From Folioceros fuciformis (Eukaryota > Anthocerotophyta > Anthocerotopsida > Anthocerotales), in contig JBNGIO010006037.1 in assembly GCA_049999805.1 (NCBI GenBank), positions 1 through 64,000 on the forward strand: DNA of 64,000 bases, read 5' to 3'. How positions within the stretch are numbered: position 1 is the first letter of the stretch; every line of letters starts with the position of its first letter. Position numbers and translations under genes: made by a program. The notes beneath the pieces were generated by a model. The model did no database searches, was not told the DNA's origin, and worked only from the letters and a program-made list of their open reading frames with translations. Below are positions 1-11,228 of the stretch, one piece after another.

Positions 1-301
1 CGGGGCTGCGCTTGCTGGATTGAGCTTGTAGCTGTGGCGGGGAGCGGCCCGGGGTGTGGCTGTGGAGCGGGGGGCCTGCTGTCGGCTCATCCGCGTCCTT
101 ATGCGGTGGTAATATTGTTTTGAAGATCGAGCCTCGCGGGGTGTGTCGGGCGCTCTCTTGGCTGCTTGTGGCGCGGCCTTGCTTCTTTACTCGCCGCATT
201 CCGGTCTGTTCTGTAGCGAGGCATGCTTTTGTGAGTCAGCTGCTCTCAGCTAGCAGTGCAGCAGGCCTGTGATTTGGAGGGGTGCACCAGGTTTTTGCAA
301 C
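1..301. other. Upstream/5' UTR of Tudor-SN
   Basis: No coding exon is evident. The stretch is GC-rich and directly precedes the ATG at 302, so it probably holds the 5' UTR and proximal promoter of the Tudor-SN gene. No clear TATA box is visible. Confidence 0.4.
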
Positions 302-3300
302 ATGGCCACTGGATGGCTCGGGGGGAAGGTGAAGGCTGTCCCGTCCGGGGACACCCTAGTCATTATGGGGAATACCAAGTCCGGGCCTCCGCCGGAGAAA
401 TCCATCACCCTGGCCTATCTCATTGCTCCGAGATTGGTACGTGCTCTTGTCTTGCATGTTGCCGACTCGGGTTTTTGCCTTTTTGCATGTTCTGCAGCCC
501 CCTGCGGTGGAGCTCGGATTGTGCTGCTGCTGGAGGCGACTAAATTTGCTTGTTTGTACATGATAATTGCGCAGGCTCGTCGAGATGGTAAGGATGAGCC
601 GTTTGCTTGGGACAGTCGGGAGTTTCTTCGTAAGCAGTTTATTGGGAAGGTAAGGGGAGCGGTCACCGGTTATGGTCCCGGACCTCATGACGTTCTTGCT
701 TGGCACTTGCTGCAGCCAGTGCTGCCTTTTTTTTTCTTTTCCTGCTTCTGTTTTGTACGAAGCTGTATCGAGGCACGTGTCTGATGTATTGCCGGTCTTG
801 CTTGCAGGATGTCACTTTCAAGGTCGATTATGTTGTCCCTGCGATCAGCAACAGGGAGTTCGGGACTGTGTTTGCGGGCGACACCAATGTCTCAGTGGCA
901 GTAGTCACAGCAGGGTGGGCCAAGGTGAGGTCTTTCGCTCTCAAGATGTGGGGATTGTCTGAATTGCCGCTGCTTGAGATTGCTCATTGTCTTCAGGCTT
1001 TGTTAGCCACTTTTTTTGCTCATCTTTGTGGTGATAACTTCTCTCAATTCATCGTCACACAAGACTGACATGCATACCCGTCGCCAGGTTCGACCACAAG
1101 GAGGGTCGAATGCTGAGGGCAATCCAGTGGTTACCGAGCTTTTGCAGCTTGAAGAACAGGCCCAAACTCAGGGTCTTGGTATATGGAATAAGGTATCTCT
1201 CTTGGTTCTTGTCGAATATTCCATCGAAGTACCCTGCGCATAAGCAAGGATGTTGATAACGTAAAATCTTGGTGCCACAGACTCCAGGAGCTTCGGAGGC
1301 ATCCATTAGAAACATACTCCCTTCGGCCATCGGGGACAGCAGCAATTTTGATGCAATGGCTCACCTTCAGGCCAACAAGGGCGAGCCTTTGAAGGCGGTC
1401 GTCGAACAAGTGAGGGATGGAAGTACCATAAGAATCTACCTCCTTCCAGAATTCCAGTTCGTGCAGGTGTTCATGGCGGGAATTCAGGTACGCATGTTGT
1501 CTGTAGATGTACTCAGATACGGGGATGGTCAAAGCTTGAAGGCTTCAGACTGGTGACGCTACTTGGTTGCCCCATGTCCCTCCAGGCTCCTTCCATGGGC
1601 AGGCGAGCATCCGTCCCTGATACCACGGATACCTCTGCAAAGGCCGTGAATGGTGAGGCCGCGGCAGACAAGAACGGATCTTCAACGCCTGATGTGCCAG
1701 CGGCTCCTCTTACGTCTGCTCAAAAACTTGCAGCCTCGACAGCAGCTACAGCCAATGCCGAAGTGCCACCTGATCCGTATGCAAGAGAGGCGAAGCATTT
1801 CACAGAAACCCGTGTGCTGCACCGAGATGTAAGCGACATCGCAACTGGTTCATGTTACAAGGTTCTCCTTGTTTGTGTCCCTTGATCCGGCAAAAGTAGA
1901 AGGTGCTCATTTTTTCTCTACTGTCTTGATCTGCAGGTCAGAGTTGTTCTGGAAGGGGTTGACAAGTTCAACAATCTGATTGGGTCTGTGCATTACGCTG
2001 AGGGCGATTCAGCTATTGATCTTGCCCTAGAACTGGTGAAGCAGGTAAAGGCATATTGCGTGGCTGTTCACTTTCTACCTTTCTCTGCCCTTCGGTCGTG
2101 CATCTCGAAGTCCTTGCGGCATCGCTCGGGACGAGCGCAGTTAATCTGGTGAATTCCTCTCGTATCGATTGACAGGGGTTGGCCAAAGTTGTTGAGTGGA
2201 GCGCCAACATGCTTGAAGAAGCAGAGAAGCGCAAGCTGAAGGTCGTGGAACTACAGGCAAAAAAAGAACGGCTACGTATGTGGACAAATTACGTACCTCC
2301 GGCCTCAAATTCCACTGCAATTCAAAACGTGAACTTCACTGGGAAGGTATTGTATCCTGTCTTTAGCCCTGCTACCACTCATGGCCAGAGTTCTGCATTT
2401 GGAATCCCACTGAAGTCTTCCCTACTGGCAGGTCATTGAGGTCGTCAGTGGAGACTGCGTCGTTGTGGCCGACGATGCTGCACCGTTTGGAAGCCCCTCG
2501 GCAGAGCGACGAGTAAACCTCTCGAGTATTCGGGCTCCCAAGATTGGAAACCCCAAGAGGGACGAGAAGCCTGCCTCATATGCTAGAGAGGCAAAGGAGT
2601 ACCTCCGGACTCGGTTGATTGGTCAACAGGTATAGATACTAGCCGGAACGACTTGTCTAATTGCTTGTAACATGCTCACTGTCTTTTGTTATGAGGAATC
2701 TTGTAATTTGAGGCCAGACAATTCTGACTCATGCTGGAATCGCAGGTGAATGTGACCATGGAGTACTCAAGAAAGATTGCTGCAACTGATGGTCCAACTC
2801 CGGCACCTTCTTCAGCATCATCAGACTCACGCGTCATGGACTTCGGAAGCGTTTTTCTTCTCAGTGCACCGAAAGGAGAGGATGATGCTCCTAGCCACCA
2901 AGGAAATGGACACCCAGAGGGTGTTAACGTTGCGGAAATGGTTGTTGCCAGGGGTTTTGCTTCTGTTGTATTGCACAGAGATTTTGAAGAGCGTTCTGCA
3001 TATTACGATGCCTTGCTGGCTGCTGAATCCAGAGCTAAGAAGGGAAAAAAGGGCATCTTCTCACAGAAAGAATCCCCAGTGATGCACGTGAATGACCTCA
3101 CAGTTCCGGTAAACATGCACTTCAAATGGTTCACATTTTTCTTGGCAGCTGTCGCGTGGATGAGTGCATTAAGTGTGAAGTCTTGTCAATCTCGTAATCT
3201 TCTATGATTGTTAAGACTGAACCATCTTCCATGTGTGTCAGGGGAGTTCTTCGAAAGCAAGACAGTTTTTGCCTTTTCTGCAAAAGGCTAAAAGGCTTTC

Positions 3301-4990
3301 AGCTGTTGTGGACTACGTTCTGAGTGGCCACCGCTTTAAACTTATTATTCCGAGGGATACGTGTGCAATTGCTTTCTCCTTGTCTGGTGTAAGGTGTCCT
3401 GCCAAGGGGGAGCGGTTTGCAGAAGAAGCAATCTCTTTCATGCGGCGACGTATTTTGCAACGAGAAGTTGAGGTAGGATTTCTTTGTCATTGTGCGTGTT
3501 ATGGGTAGGGGTAGAAATCCAAAAGCTTTGAAAGCAGTTTAGGTTCAAGATGTGCGTATTTATTGGGCTTGCAGATTGAGATCGAGACTGTAGATAAGAC
3601 GGGAACCTTTTTGGGCACTCTATGGGAGGCAAAAACAAATGTTGCTGTTCCCTTATTGGAGGCTGGGCTTGCAAAACTGCATTCTCTGTTTAGTGCGGAG
3701 AGAACTACGGAAGGCCAGTTTTTAGTGCTGGCAGAGCAGCGAGCGAAGAAGCAGCTGCTGAAGGTAATTCTTCATCCAAACAGCAGTATATTTGTGCTAC
3801 CCTTGTTTCTGTAGAGATCCAATCAGGAGAGGTTGGAATCAACCAGCTAAGAGCCGGATGCTTCAATTCAGGTATGGGAAGGGTATTCAGAAGAGGTAGA
3901 GGAAGTAAGTGCAGTGGCTGCAGACGTCGCAAAGAAGCAGGAGATAACGGTATGTACCTAGGCTGTGCTTTGGGTTTGTGTAAAGCTTTCGTGGGCTGGG
4001 AAGTTTCCTGTTATGTGCGATGCTAATCTTCCCTCCTTGGACGTTCGATACAACAGGTCCGAGTAACAGAAATATTAGGTGGCGGCAAATTTTATGTGCA
4101 AACGGTCTCTGATACAAGGTTGGCCCCGATCCAGCAGCAGTTGGAGGCTCTTAGAGTACAAGATAAACCCCACGCAGGTCTCATCCCAAAGAAGGGAGAC
4201 ACAGTTATTGCAAAATTCAGTGTGGATAACACCTGGAACCGTGCTTTGGTACGCAGCCCTTCAAAACCCTGATTTTCATGGTATGCTTGCTTGTGTGATC
4301 ACTTAATGATGCTTTGTGTGCATGTGTAATGTCAGGTCGTGAATGCCCCTCGCCAAAATCCTACCCCGGATTCTGAGTATGAGGTCTTCTACATCGATTA
4401 TGGGAACCAGGAGATGGTCCCCCTCTCAGACTTGCGTCCTCTGGACAGTTCCATTGCAGCTGCTCCTGGACTTGGACAGCTGTGCAGCCTTGCGTTTTTG
4501 AAGGTTCCTGATGTTGATGAAGACCTTGGGGTGGAAGCGGCCGAGTATCTTGCCAAGGTGCTCGGGGGCGACAAGACTTTCAAGGCCAGCATAGAGGAGA
4601 AGGATACATCTGGGGGGAGGGTCAAGGGGCAAGGGACAGGAAGTTGCCTGCTTGTTACGCTGAAGAGCGACGATGATCCCTTAAGTGTAAATGCGGATAT
4701 GCTTCAGGTGTGGCTTCGTCGATCATGTCGTAAGTAAGAGGTTTGTTCCCAATCTGAACATCTGAACAAACTGAGATGTTGTCCTGCTCTTGCAGAATGG
4801 ATATGCTCGGCTAGAGAAAAGGGTGCGATGGCATAGCAAAGAGAAAACAGAGGCCATTGAAAGTTTGGAGGAACATCAAGAGGCTGCTCGCAAGAAAAGA
4901 CTCCATATCTGGCAGTATGGAGACGTTGAATCTGATGATGAGGAGAGTTTACCTTCAAAAAGAGGGGCTGGTCGGGGCCGCGGTCGCTAG
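302..4990 (+). CDS. TSN1: Tudor staphylococcal nuclease (Tudor-SN / p100)
   Basis: Exons: 302-436, 575-649, 808-924, 1088-1192, 1281-1487, 1586-1828, 1937-2044, 2176-2346, 2432-2629, 2746-3108, 3242-3472, 3575-3763, 3872-3949, 4057-4248, 4336-4707, 4796-4990. They join into 992 residues, close to the roughly 990 of plant TSN. The order is four SNase-like repeats, then a Tudor domain (FYIDYGN, near residue 820) embedded in a fifth partial SNase fold, ending in a Gly/Arg tail. Visible landmarks are VRDGSTIRIYLL, APSMGRR, YAREAK (twice), LLEAGLAK and AEQRAKK. Family members bind RNA in the cytoplasm, act in stress granules and mRNA stability, and cleave some structured RNAs. The start agrees with the family N-terminus (MATG then GKVKAV). 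All 15 introns are GT-AG and phase 0. The next gene starts about 210 bp downstream on the same strand. Confidence 0.96.
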
Positions 4991-5200
4991 GCGGGATCAG
5001 CGAGAGATAACAGCAGCCTCATCCTAGATAGTGAGTCATGTGCGTGGTTTTATTCCGCACATTGAAATGCCAATTTTGCAGCACGACGGTCGTGGATGCC
5101 TAATCACGTTCACATTCTTAAATTTAATTATGTTTCATCCAATGACCCACTTGATGGTCTACGCTTTCGTTCCCTCCGACGCTTGAACGGTAGGTAGTAG

Positions 5201-6449
5201 ATGCTGCTTCCGCAGAGCTCGAAAGCTTCACTGAATCCAAAACAGACGCTGATGGCCGGGCGGAATTGCTTCCATTTGATCCGCGCGCCCTTGAGCTCGT
5301 ATGCTCCGGACCAGCGAAGTGGAGCTGGAGTTGCTCTCGTGCAAGGCGCTTCAAGGGGCTTGGGTTTCGAATTCGTCCGGCAACTTCTGGAGAAACGGCC
5401 CACTGGGCACGTCGTTGCAACCTGCCGTAACCCTTCAGCAGCTGACAAACTGTCAGCCTTGAAGAATGTCCACCAAGACAGACTCACCATTACGTCACTG
5501 GATGTCACTGACGAACGCAGCATCCAAGTACCTTCTATGGATTGCCCCCAAGTTGTCAGGATTTTGCATTGTTTGCTCATCTCATGCTGCTCCATGTATC
5601 AGGCTGCTGCGAGGGTAGTGTCCGACGAATTTGGTCGGTTGGATTTGCTCGTAAATACAGCCGGGCTGCTTCACATCCCTGGAGTTCTTCATCCAGGTCT
5701 TTCTCTTGAGTAGGTGCGTTGTTGATGTCCTCAGGAGCTTGTCGTAGACGTTGATCAATTGGATTATGGGTTTGTTCGGTTGCAGAGACCTCGTTGTCCA
5801 AACTAAAGCCTGATGCATTGGTGCGCACCTTTCAGACAAATGCCGCAGGCCCCATTCTGGTTACTAAGGCAAGTTACTGCTCTAGTTAGATGTAGGTACT
5901 TCAGATGTTGAGGTAGTTAAGCATGAGGCCTGACAATCCATGTTGGTGCTTAACCAACAGCATATGTGGGCTTTACTCAAAGCAGGCGGGGGAAGGAACA
6001 CAGGAAGAGCTTCTGCTATTGTCGCAAATTTGAGTGCAAGAGTGTCCTCCATCAGTGACAACCAGCTGGGGGGTTGGTACTCCTACAGGGCCTCCAAGAC
6101 AGCACTAAACCAATGTGAGCAGCCAAACTCTGCACACTTCGACAGGAGCTTTCCCGTTTTGGGGCTTTTGAATTAACTTTGCTGTTCTGCCTCTCATGTT
6201 TCGTGATGGGAAGTGACCAAGTGCACTGCCGTGGAGTTCGCTAGAAGGAAGGATCCAATCACCTGTATTTTGCTTCATCCTGGAACAGTGGACACAGACC
6301 TGTCAAAGCCGTTTCAGAGGAATGTGCCACAAGGAAAACTTTTCACTACCGAATACTCTGTAGGCAAGCTATTGGAGATCATTGATGGGGTGGATGCTAA
6401 GGATAATGGCAAGTTTTTCGCTTGGGATGGTCAGGAGATACCGTGGTGA
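5201..6449 (+). CDS. Short-chain dehydrogenase/reductase (C-factor-like SDR)
   Basis: Exons: 5201-5527, 5603-5696, 5786-5868, 5961-6114, 6214-6449, giving 297 residues. The Rossmann signature GASRGLG is at residues 49-55, an NTAG motif follows, and the catalytic set is visible as Ser in NLSAR (about 193) with Tyr210 and Lys214 in YRASK. It resembles the plant SDR group related to bacterial C-factor. The substrate is not predictable; an NAD(P)H-dependent carbonyl/alcohol reaction is the family expectation. The first 45 residues precede the fold and may be a transit peptide, or translation may begin at Met18 (5252). Intron 3 begins with GCAAGT after AAG, a GC-AG intron required to keep the frame. 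Borders were placed by eye. Confidence 0.88.
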
Positions 6450-7575
6450 ATCCTACTCCTAGGTTTTCCATTTACGCTCCTTTTCCGTTGTGGGTTACAA
6501 GGCACGTTGCAGACCCTCCGTAGTTCAATCCGCTTAGGTAGGCATCCTTATGCGGCCAAGCGAGTCTTACAAATCCACCCCCGAAGGCGTGCGCCTTTGA
6601 GAAATGATATCCTCCCACGGGCTGGAGTTTCTGACTTCCTCGACCCACCCTCCATATGTACAATTCATGACCATGTTCCTTCTTCTACCAAATGGGCTTT
6701 GCTGACCACTCTGGTTGGTCCAACCAGATGTGAAGACAAACCACAAATGCTGCTAGCACGACCACACGCCCTGTCCTGAACACGCGCAGCGTCAGGTAAG
6801 GCCCCGAGGACCCGCTGAGTCGCACCCTCACCGTTGCCATGGCTCCACCGTTTTGCTCAGGATCGTACTCCGCGTTGGGAAGGTGGAGAGCCAAGTGAGT
6901 CAAGTCGAATCGCACGTGAAGCATTAACATTAGATAAACTTTGGTCTCCCAAAGTGAAGACAAATCACAAATGTTGGTCCTAATAGTATGGTGAACACAA
7001 TTTAAGTATCTTGCATCTCTTGCTGGCAAATCTTATAAAAGAGTATTTTGGTACCACATTGTAGAACAATTCATGACCATGTCTCTTGTTCATCCACTAT
7101 GCACTTCGGTGCTGATCACTCTTTTCTAAGGATGCAATATATAAAGCATTATCATCCCTTAGTTCCAATTGCTCATATGGATATAAAGGATGAGGCTCTT
7201 AGAATGAATGAAGGTTGTCATGTCTGTTGAGCTCTATATTCTAAATTACAAAGGATATTCAAAATTTATAAAAAGTTAGACATATATTGTCTATTCTTGC
7301 TTTGGGCAAAGGAACCTCAAGACGTGTGGGTGCGTAGCAGGCACACCATGACAGTTTAATAAAAAAATCACTACCAGTTGAATCTAATTAATCTCTTCGG
7401 GAATTTAAAGAAATAAAATTTAAAATACTCGCCACTGAGGAAAAATGATTTTGAGGGATCCAATTTACAGTGTTCCCAACCAAGGAGGGATGTTGCGCTC
7501 GCCTTGCGGCACACACGACAGACAGCAAGGGAGTGAAGTGTAGACCAGAGAGCAACGTCTAGGTCAGCAGCTTGC
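6450..7575. other. Intergenic, diverged direct repeats
   Basis: This 1.1-kb spacer between the SDR and DDAH genes becomes AT-rich towards its right half. It carries diverged direct repeats: a segment around 6655-6715 (AATTCATGACCATG, later GCTGACCACTC) recurs at about 7060-7120, and a TGAAGACAAACCACAAATG element at about 6731 recurs at about 6952. No gene, tRNA or transposon ends were recognised. Confidence 0.4.
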
Positions 7576-8696
7576 ATGACGATCCCTCCGGGAGCTGTAT
7601 CGTCGATGCCAAGGGCAGCAATTGTGCGGGGGGTCCCTGACACCTTCTCCAAGTGCTTGACTATGCAACAACCCTTGGCGCCGATCGATGTTGTCCTGGC
7701 CAGGCAGCAGCATGCCAAGTACGTGGAGATACTGCGAGGTAAAGGCTCGTTGCCATTTTTGTGTGCAAGGCTGAAATTCAGAGTGGGCTGATAGTGAAAC
7801 CATTGTAGGGACTGTCGTGATGGCGGTCCACTCCAGGGCTGGTGCAGGAGGTCATTGTGCTTCCTGCAGATGACGCCTACCCAGATTGCCCGTTTGTGGA
7901 AGACACTGCTATTGTGGTGGGCAAGAGGGCATTTGTGACGCGCCCGGTACCCGCGCGCTCTCTCTCCCTCTCGCTCGCTGCAATTGCGTTCCATTCTGTA
8001 ACAGTTGCTCTGTTCTGCTCTGCACCGCTCCGCTCTGGGGCATGACGCCAGCTCATCTGTTCTTGGAAGTAATTTCAGGGGGCTGTGTCGAGGAGGGGTG
8101 AAGAGGGCGCAGTCCGATCGGCTCTCAAGGCCCTGAAGCTGGAGGTGGTAGACATCGGCTCTGACGGTGCTCTCGACGGGGGCGATGTGCTCTACGCTGG
8201 GGGCTTCCTTTTCGTGGGGAAGAGCAAGCGCACCAACGAAGAGGGCATCACAGCACTGGCTGCTGCGTTTTCCGACATTCCCGTCATCACCATCGACGTT
8301 CCTGCAGGATTGCATCTCAAATCAGGTGGTGTGGTGTTGGCCTCATGGCCGGCGTACCCTTTTCAATTTGGGTGTTGTCAGAATCCTGATCGACGAAGTG
8401 AATTTGCAGCTCTTTCTGCTGTCGGCCCCGATACACTGGCTGTAGAAGCCACCGGAGAGTCTCAAAAAATGTTTGAGGCCATCACAAGGGCCAGGAAGTT
8501 CGATTCCGTGAGCGTGTCCACTTCGGGAGCAGCAAACACCTTGCGCATTGGGCACACGCTTCTGTATCCCTCAGCATTCGGGAAAGAATGCGAGAGCCGG
8601 TACATGCAGTTCAACGCCCAAGTGGTCCCTGTAGACATCTCTGAGTTTCACAAAGCAGATGGAGGGTTAACCTGTCTTTCTATTCTAGTGCTCTGA
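7576..8696 (+). CDS. DDAH: Dimethylarginine dimethylaminohydrolase-like (amidinotransferase fold)
   Basis: Exons: 7576-7738, 7837-7946, 8079-8325, 8410-8696, giving 268 residues. The enzyme family hydrolyses N-omega-methylated arginines to citrulline plus methylamines; plant substrates are less certain. The active-site elements are visible in family order: CPFVEDTA (Glu/Asp), LDGGDVL, GLHLKS with the catalytic His, and near the C-terminus GGLTCLS with the nucleophilic Cys. The third intron (8326-8409) is 84 nt, a multiple of three, with no in-frame stop, so a retained-intron mRNA would stay open. The family alignment (LKS followed by ALSAVG) favours splicing. Start: the first ATG in frame, 10 codons before a second Met. 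It converges with the carrier gene on the other strand. Confidence 0.9.
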
Positions 8697-9129
8697 GCGA
8701 GCTCAACATCGTTGGGCGTACTGGAATCTGCCCAAGTCGGCAAAAAATCGCCTGAGGTATCATGGTGAACACTTTCACCTCGCGTGCGATGACCCATCCT
8801 CATAAAATCATTATTGGAAGTTACTGCCATTAGTATTTGAATTCCCATGTAATGGCAACACAATATCCTCTGAAAGTTGGGAAGGACACTACTATCGTCT
8901 TCAGGGGTCTTATGATTCCAGGAGTTTCAGAACTCGCCCACAGATGACCTGAAAAACCCGGTAGTACGCTTAAGTTCATGCGTGGGGCCCTCTCGCTGCA
9001 AAACCCTGGCATTATTAGCTCTGATGCGACCGAGATGCCTTTCTGAACGAAGAATTGTAGATGGTAGAGGTTGATTCTAAGTCAGAACTTTCAAAGGGGC
9101 TAGTGGTTGAGATGTGCAAATCGGGCAGA
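8697..9129. other. Convergent 3' intergenic region
   Basis: 433 bp separating the 3' ends of the DDAH gene (+) and the carrier gene (-). It presumably holds both 3' UTRs. I see no gene or repeat in it. Confidence 0.4.
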
Positions 9130-10702
9130 TCACTGGACATACTTGAAGTATGCTTTGTAACCAGAAAGCAATTGACGGGCTACAATCTGCTGCAGGATTA
9201 GACTCCACCTTCTTGCGGCCAGCATCACTAATATAGTTGCCTCTGCAGTCTTCTCCTTTGTTGCCAACATAACCGCAGCAGATAAGACTGTCTTTACTAT
9301 CTGTGCATTCAATCCCTTAAAGAATCCCAGAGCACCCTCGGTTTTCCAAACCAGGACCATTGCTTCCACCATAGTTCTAGGTCTCGGACGTCCAGTCTGA
9401 ATCAAAACTTTACACCTGAACACGAGGGATAAAGCAAATTAGCCGCACGTCACGTCGCAGCAATTTATGCCCTCACACTTGCGTCACGTAGACTCTTCTT
9501 TCCAGTAGTGTTGCAGAAAGTCTAACCTGATTGCAGGATATGTCAACACGGTGGCAACTGACTTCGAAAATGCCCCCAAAAGAAACGCAGCTGACACTGA
9601 CAAATTTTGTGACTGACGACGACGCAGCATGCGATTTTTAAGCTGTTCGAACACTGTATACTGCAGGAGGCAACGATCGATGAAGGATGACAGAATTCCA
9701 GGGATGCTAACGAAATCCCATCACTGAGAGGCAGAACATAGTAGGAGCATAAACGGTTTCACAGGCAAGCGATTACCCTGAACTGACTGCACGAGCTGAG
9801 CTGAGTACCTGAATAGCAGGATTGGATGTCAACAGGATAGATGGTCCCAGTCCGTCATAAGCTTCCTTCCAAGTGCCACTTGCAAGAGTTCGCCATAAGC
9901 TTTGCGACTGTCCAAAGTTGCTAGTCTGGATTCTCGCTGACGCCGTGTCCAAAGGCTGAGGAATAGGAGTTTCCACACTATCTTCAATACAGCAGCAAAA
10001 TCAAACTACCTCTAACGAAAGAGCAAGAAACCTGAAGCTACAAAACAAACAACTCCAAAAAAAGAAAAGCTGATCCTAGCGAATAGGACGACCAACTGAT
10101 CCCCGCGATCGTCTCAGTGACATGTTCACCGTGCTTCTTGATAGCTTCAATACATTACACATGTTCCCCATCTCGAACTCAGTGCAAGACCGTAATTCAC
10201 GCCTAGTACCTGTATAACAGCAGTCGTAACAGCTCCTGCAGCTGCAGCGACGACCAGATTCACCCCCATCCCCATGGATTTCTTCCCCTTCCTAGCGAGA
10301 TAGGCTTCCTTGAACAAGCTGTAGCTGTAAAAGTAAACGAACTGCGAGATAATGGACTGCAGATTCTTCGTTCCCAAGCCCTGGTACAGCGAGCCAAGCT
10401 GGTTTGTCTGCACAGCCTCCTTGAAAACATCCCAAAGTGAGCTGCGCAAGTGACAAACATTAGCCCGCAGCTGAGCGATCCAAGAATTCACACGTAAGCG
10501 GCACAGCAGAAGCATAATTCGGCACGGTGCAGCTCAATGCGCTTGCAAGCATCACGTACTTATATCTGCGCGTGTTATTGTCTGCAGATTCCACCTGGTA
10601 GATAGTCTTGCAAGTGTCGAGCGGGTAGAGCACCGTGGTGCTAACCAAGCCCCCGACGGCCCCGGCCGTGGCCTCGGTCAGGGACTTGAAATCCACCCCC
10701 AT
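9130..10702 (-). CDS. PNC: Peroxisomal adenine nucleotide carrier (mitochondrial carrier family)
   Basis: Exons in transcription order: 10702-10560, 10441-10210, 9955-9809, 9660-9527, 9415-9130, giving 313 residues. The three carrier repeats carry Px[D/E]xx[K/R]-type motifs: YPLDTCK, QPLDTA (across an exon join) and YPAIRCK. The N-terminus [12 protein letters not shown], the stretch LYQGLGTKN and [17 protein letters not shown] match the plant peroxisomal PNC1/PNC2 subgroup rather than the mitochondrial ADP/ATP carrier. Known role of that subgroup: it imports ATP into peroxisomes in exchange for AMP/ADP to support fatty-acid activation. Length fits the family (about 320). All introns are GT-AG. 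It is divergent from the first PPR gene, with about 0.5 kb between them. Confidence 0.9.
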
Positions 10703-11228
10703 CGCTGCGAGTACGCGTCCAGGCGCTCCCGTCGGCGCGAGCCTGCGCGCGGCGAGGCTCCGGAGAAGGAAGGCGCGCCCTGCAGATGTCAGTCGCTAGC
10801 GGGCCTAGCCGAGACCCCTAGCTCCAGGCCAGACCTGCGCGATCGCAATCGCGCTCGCGGCGCTGAAGGTAGACCGCACCTTGCGCACCAACGGGGCCGG
10901 GTGGAGGCGGAATCGCAATAGAACCATGAGCCACTCCGAGGATTCTGCTGCAATTCATGCTGGGAAACGGCCCTAAGCACACGGGCCGACGAAGACGGCA
11001 GAAGACGCTGGCGCACCGAACCGCCTTCTTTCTTCTCATATTACACGTTGCGGTCCGGGCTTCGCGGAACCGGGCTCGGCGAGTAGTCGCGATCCGTGCC
11101 CTGTCGCGGAAACTCCAAGGATAGCCCTACCTCTTCAGTTTAGACTCTTTGAAGCGAGAATCCGGACTGACTATTTTCCATGGCCAGAATCGGCGACGGG
11201 AACAACATGGCTCAACTGTAAGTTATCC
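10703..11228. other. Divergent promoter region with an orphan splice-site pair
   Basis: GC-rich interval between the carrier (-) and a PPR gene (+), expected to hold both promoters. A strong donor (GTAAGT at 11220) and an acceptor (TTTCGCAG ending at 11296) flank the first ATG of the PPR frame, so a 5' intron overlapping the annotated start is possible. I could not find an upstream frame that joins cleanly to the PPR frame. Confidence 0.35.

Noticed and set aside
7371-8315. 314-codon minus-strand frame
   Set aside because: Runs antisense through three DDAH exons and two introns, with no domain signature.
9130-10702. Mitochondrial ADP/ATP carrier
   Set aside because: The RRRMMM signature is absent and the N-terminus and GLGTKN block match the peroxisomal carrier subgroup.
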